Positions 60,965 to 64,000 of a DNA stretch of 64,000 nt are shown here, in pieces (position 1 is the stretch's first letter; every line of letters starts with the position of its first letter). This DNA is from Flammeovirgaceae bacterium (GTDB lineage Bacteria > Bacteroidota > Bacteroidia > Cytophagales > Cyclobacteriaceae): assembly GCA_027487845.1 (NCBI GenBank), contig JAIYCV010000037.1:1-64000 (forward strand), in the 5' to 3' direction. A model generated the notes under the pieces. The model searched no databases and had not been told where the DNA came from. It saw only the letters and a program-made list of their open reading frames with translations. Made by a program: the position numbers and the translations under genes.

Positions 60965-61750
60965 TTAGTTAGACAATTTGAAATTGATTGGTAAAATAAA
61001 CTTCACGCGCACCGCTTTACCATTTTGCTTTCCGGCCTTCCAAGGCGGCATCATTTGCACCACTCTCATCGCTTCCTTATCGCATTCTGCGCTTATCCCT
61101 TTTACGATCCCAACATCCACAATACTTCCGTCTTTATTAATTACGAAGCCAACAAACACCTTGCCCTCCGTTCCCATCCTTCTTGCTTGGGCTGGATATT
61201 TTACATTTCTGTTGATAAACTTATACATCGCTTCTGTTCCACCAGGAAACTCAGCATTCTGCTCAACAAATGTGTACACCTGATTATCCTCTACCTCAGC
61301 TACCTCTTTCACTGGCTCCTCAAAAACCACTTCTGTTGGCCCCTCCACTGTTTCTGTGCTTACCTCCGTTTTTTTAATCTCTTCGATCGTTGGAATTTCC
61401 TCTTCCACAACCTCTTCTTTGGTAACTTTTGGTGCCACGTACTTGATGGTTTTTACCGGAGGTGGAATCTCCACCTTTGGTGGCGGTGGTGGCGTTTCAG
61501 AAATTGGAGGGGGCTGATCCAATGCCACCACTGTTGTCAATTTCTTTTCTTCCACTACCACGTCATCACTCTTAAACCAAGCCGCGATGGTCGGATATGA
61601 AAAACCAAGGGCTATTAAAAGCAACATGATTCCGCAAGCCGTTATCAGGTTTCGTGAATAGAGTGTTCTTATGATATAAGCACCATACTCTTTATTTCTA
61701 TTTTCGAAAACTATGTCCTCCCAACTAGGAGCTTTTACCGTTTCTTTCAT
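60965..61750 (-). CDS. TonB energy transducer
   Basis: 261 aa. N-terminal cytoplasmic segment with FENRNKEYGAYIIRTLY, a TM helix (about 34-57), a Pro/Val/Glu-rich periplasmic spacer (PPPISETPPPPPKVEIPPP) and a C-terminal TonB domain (about 175-261) with VKYPAQARRMGTEGKVFVGF and NGKAVRVKFILPINF. It couples the ExbB/ExbD motor to outer-membrane receptors. Encoded after two exbD genes and followed by the small ORF. Confidence 0.92.
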   Translation of the reverse strand: MKETVKAPSWEDIVFENRNKEYGAYIIRTLYSRNLITACGIMLLLIALGFSYPTIAAWFKSDDVVVEEKKLTTVVALDQPPPISETPPPPPKVEIPPPVKTIKYVAPKVTKEEVVEEEIPTIEEIKKTEVSTETVEGPTEVVFEEPVKEVAEVEDNQVYTFVEQNAEFPGGTEAMYKFINRNVKYPAQARRMGTEGKVFVGFVINKDGSIVDVGIVKGISAECDKEAMRVVQMMPPWKAGKQNGKAVRVKFILPINFKLSN

Positions 61751-61765
61751 ACTGAGTATAATTTG

Positions 61766-62299
61766 TTACTTCTGCAATGATGCCTGAACATCTTTAATAA
61801 AATCCTTATCGGTATCTGTTACGTCTACAAGCGCAAAACGCTGCGTACTGGTTATATTGATCTCGTCCATCATATCCACCATATTTTTATATCGGGCCTC
61901 ATCTAACGATTTGATCAATACAATAAGTTTTGGATTTTCCGCTTTCTTTTGCAACAACAGCTTACGTATTCCATCTTGTGAGAAGTTAGTTACTTTCACC
62001 TCGGGATCAGTAATACCAACATACCAATAAATTCGATCTTGCTCGCCCATTACTAACGTGAGCACATTTCGTTCGTTTACTTTTGGCTGCTCTTTCTCAT
62101 CTTTTTCATCTTCAGGCAATGTAATTTCCATTGTCTGAGGTTTATTTAGCGTTGTAGTGAGGATAAAAAAAGTAAGCAACAAAAAAGCAAGATCCACCAT
62201 AGGCGTCATATCTATCCTAGTAGAAGACTTCTTCGCCCTTATCTTACCTTTACCTTTTTTATGGCCTCCGCCTCCGCCATCACCTGATATTTCTCCCAT
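61766..62299 (-). CDS. ExbD/TolR-like protein (ExbD2)
   Basis: 177 aa. A basic Gly/Lys-rich start, then IDMTPMVDLAFLLLTFFILT with the key Asp and an ExbD periplasmic domain. It lies 28 bases after exbD1 and 15 before tonB. Two distinct ExbD proteins in one unit suggest a heteromeric proton channel. Confidence 0.9.
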   Translation of the reverse strand: MGEISGDGGGGGHKKGKGKIRAKKSSTRIDMTPMVDLAFLLLTFFILTTTLNKPQTMEITLPEDEKDEKEQPKVNERNVLTLVMGEQDRIYWYVGITDPEVKVTNFSQDGIRKLLLQKKAENPKLIVLIKSLDEARYKNMVDMMDEINITSTQRFALVDVTDTDKDFIKDVQASLQK

Positions 62300-62327
62300 A
62301 TTTTATATCGTTTAAAATAGTAAAAAA

Positions 62328-62927
62328 TTATTGAGCTGCTTGTTCCAACCCGGTAATTAGATTGAACCGATTTACCTTACGGTCCATCAATGTCTTCATT
62401 ACTTTATCTACAATCGGGTATTTGGCATCCTTGTCTCCTTTAATCGCAATCCTAAGTTTTCTATTTATTAGACGCGACTGAAGAATCCACTCCGCCAACT
62501 CATTGCCCACCGAATCACAAGGAATTCCTGGCTGCTTAATCGCCTTTCGGTCTTCTTGAGATAACGAGAGAAATTGCTTCATACTTGCCATCGGAACTCC
62601 AATACTGGACATCAACGCGAACGTACGCGCCTCCTCTGGAGTAAATTGAATGCCATGAAGTTCGCCCATCTTTGCAAGCACTTCCTGCCTGTTATACTGC
62701 CCATCCATGTTATAAAACACTTGACTTTCCTTATCGATAGTTATGGTTAACACATTGTTTTCCGGAATCTTGATATCAGAAACCGAAGAAGGAGTGTCAA
62801 CTGCAACTGGTTCGTCAGGAACGGCCGTAGCCGTCAGCATAAAAAAAGTTACTAGCAAGAAGGCCAAATCAACCATTGGTGTCATATCAATGGTAGGAGT
62901 ACCTCGATTCATCTTTGCCTTTGCCAT
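62328..62927 (-). CDS. ExbD/TolR-like protein (ExbD1)
   Basis: 199 aa. The same TIDMTPMVDLAFLLVTFFML motif as its neighbour, but a longer periplasmic part with an unusual middle insert (about residues 75-145, including a Cys in IPCDS). Directly after the ExbB gene (25 bases). Confidence 0.9.
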   Translation of the reverse strand: MAKAKMNRGTPTIDMTPMVDLAFLLVTFFMLTATAVPDEPVAVDTPSSVSDIKIPENNVLTITIDKESQVFYNMDGQYNRQEVLAKMGELHGIQFTPEEARTFALMSSIGVPMASMKQFLSLSQEDRKAIKQPGIPCDSVGNELAEWILQSRLINRKLRIAIKGDKDAKYPIVDKVMKTLMDRKVNRFNLITGLEQAAQ

Positions 62928-62952
62928 ACTAAAAAGTAGTTAAGAGTTAGTC

Positions 62953-63768
62953 CTATTTTTTTGCACCGAAGTTTTGAATGATGCTAAAACCAGCTTCATC
63001 AATACCATATGTTAATGAGTCAATAGCGCTAGTAAAGTAGTTATAAAATACGATTGCTAATGCAGAAGTACCGATACCCAACGCTGTATTGATCAACGCT
63101 TCCGAAATACCAGCTGCCAATCCTACCGAGTCAGGAGCACCTGCTTGAGCAAGCGCAGCAAATGCGTTAATCATACCAATAACCGTTCCTAAAAGACCAA
63201 GCAGCGTAGCAATAGAAGCAATAGTCGCGATAATTACTAAGTTCTTCTGCAACATTGGCATTTCAAGCTGTGTTGTTTCTTCAATGTCTTTTTGGATAAT
63301 CAATACCTTTTTATCGGCATCCAATGTGGTATCTTTTTGCAGTTCGCTATACTTAGAGAGGCCTGCTTTTACAACATTCGCAACAGAACCTTTTTGCTTT
63401 TCGCATTCAGCAATAGCTTGGTCAATGCTATTCGATTTCAATAGCTCTTGAATTTTGCGAACAAACTTATTTACACTGCCTTTTCCTTTTGCACTAGAAA
63501 TAGTGATAAAACGTTCTACTGCGAAGGTGATTACCATCATCAATAAAGACATAAGCATTGGCACGATTATACCACCTTGATAAATGATACCAAAATAATT
63601 TCCTGGAAGCGGCTTTCCGTGAACATCGCCACCTTGAAAATTGTCGGGACTACCTAACACTAATTTGTAAATTAGGATAGCTATTACAATTTCTAAGGGA
63701 ATAACAATCGCTGCGAAAGCCGATTTGAATCCATCTGAAGAACTAGAAGTTTTAGGAGCAGTTTTCAT
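62953..63768 (-). CDS. exbB: MotA/TolQ/ExbB proton-channel protein (ExbB)
   Basis: 271 aa. Three helices (about 15-35, 60-80, 180-215) and the conserved IATIASIATLLGLLGTVIGM core, with GISEALINTALGIGTSALAI. It is the first gene of the cluster. Upstream 63769-64000 is AT-rich with near-consensus TAAAATTTG (about 63846-63854, minus strand) but no full promoter. Confidence 0.92.
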   Translation of the reverse strand: MKTAPKTSSSSDGFKSAFAAIVIPLEIVIAILIYKLVLGSPDNFQGGDVHGKPLPGNYFGIIYQGGIIVPMLMSLLMMVITFAVERFITISSAKGKGSVNKFVRKIQELLKSNSIDQAIAECEKQKGSVANVVKAGLSKYSELQKDTTLDADKKVLIIQKDIEETTQLEMPMLQKNLVIIATIASIATLLGLLGTVIGMINAFAALAQAGAPDSVGLAAGISEALINTALGIGTSALAIVFYNYFTSAIDSLTYGIDEAGFSIIQNFGAKK

Positions 63769-64000
63769 GTTACTAGAATTTTAAATTAAGGTTTAAAGTT
63801 TGTTTTAGAGTTTCAGTATAAATTGTTAGTGGCTAGCAAGTAAAACCAAATTTTATTAGTTTAAAAGTGAAAGATCAAAATTCTGCCTTTAAATTTTAAA
63901 CATTTGGCTTTAAACCATAAAACTTCTTAAAAATACTAGCGAAACTGATTTCATTCTTTAAAATACCCTAATTCTTGAACTCAATCACTACTAATCCAGA

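Noticed and set aside
1..64000. CRISPR arrays, rRNA genes, insertion-sequence transposases or an integrase
   Set aside because: No regularly spaced repeats, rRNA-like stretches, DDE transposase or tyrosine recombinase motifs were found.

Overview
The window looks like chromosomal DNA of a Bacteroidota bacterium, most likely a Cytophagales-type environmental lineage. Reasons: many promoters fit the Bacteroidota TTG-N19-21-TAnnTTTG consensus; there are several TonB-dependent or related 14-20-stranded receptors with CarboxypepD_reg-like N-termini; GLPGLI, DUF1573, DUF1080, DUF2490 and LptD-like families occur; Shine-Dalgarno sites are weak; GTG and TTG starts are common.

Layout. 1-365: a promoter leaving the left edge and a GC-rich structured element. 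366-5039 (minus): HrpB helicase, a PLP aminotransferase and a SirB1-like protein. 5082-7562: a decayed HTH regulator, a bacteriocin-like Cys/Gly-rich lipoprotein with a small membrane partner, a long hairpin, a terminator and another lipoprotein. 7615-13862: acyl-CoA carboxylase, an MCE protein and an amidase, divergent from an LptD-like protein. 13929-19853: outer-membrane barrel plus GLPGLI protein, divergent from a two-component pair whose junction carries a REP-like palindrome. 19903-21795: a small toxin-antitoxin island lying between a tRNA-Val and a duplicated piece of its 3' end. 21911-25983: a large TonB receptor and a DUF4405 protein.

25990-31658 (minus): a redox/electrophile-stress cluster (CDGSH protein, OsmC, nitroreductase, DUF6069, two pirins, a pseudo-receiver, MarR), then an aldo/keto reductase. 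The MarR and pirin promoters share the same architecture and a related operator-like palindrome. 31798-33517: tRNA-Val(TAC) followed by mobile-type genes, including a probable polyvalent-protein kinase and an ORF6N pseudogene. 33625-44924: DUF2071 protein, two amidohydrolase-like proteins, FucP-like sugar porter, ChbG-like deacetylase, esterase, TonB receptor and a lone receiver.

44939-55841: DUF2490 pseudogene, AsmA-like protein, MazG, GlmM, cysteine desulfurase, DUF2520 protein, a plug-like/DUF1080 fusion, DUF1573 protein and a second two-component pair. 55822-63768 (minus): a GH5-like hydrolase, then an energy-transduction cluster transcribed from the right: ExbB-ExbD-ExbD-TonB, a small membrane ORF, a PstS-like lipoprotein, a TPR protein, and a second ExbB-ExbD pair. 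This cluster probably powers the TonB-dependent uptake encoded elsewhere in the window.

The best candidates for something undescribed are the bacteriocin-like locus at 5558-6869, the tRNA-bounded toxin-antitoxin island, the MarR/pirin regulon and the extended Exb/TonB/PstS/TPR cluster. All functions are inferred by reading the sequence; no searches were run.
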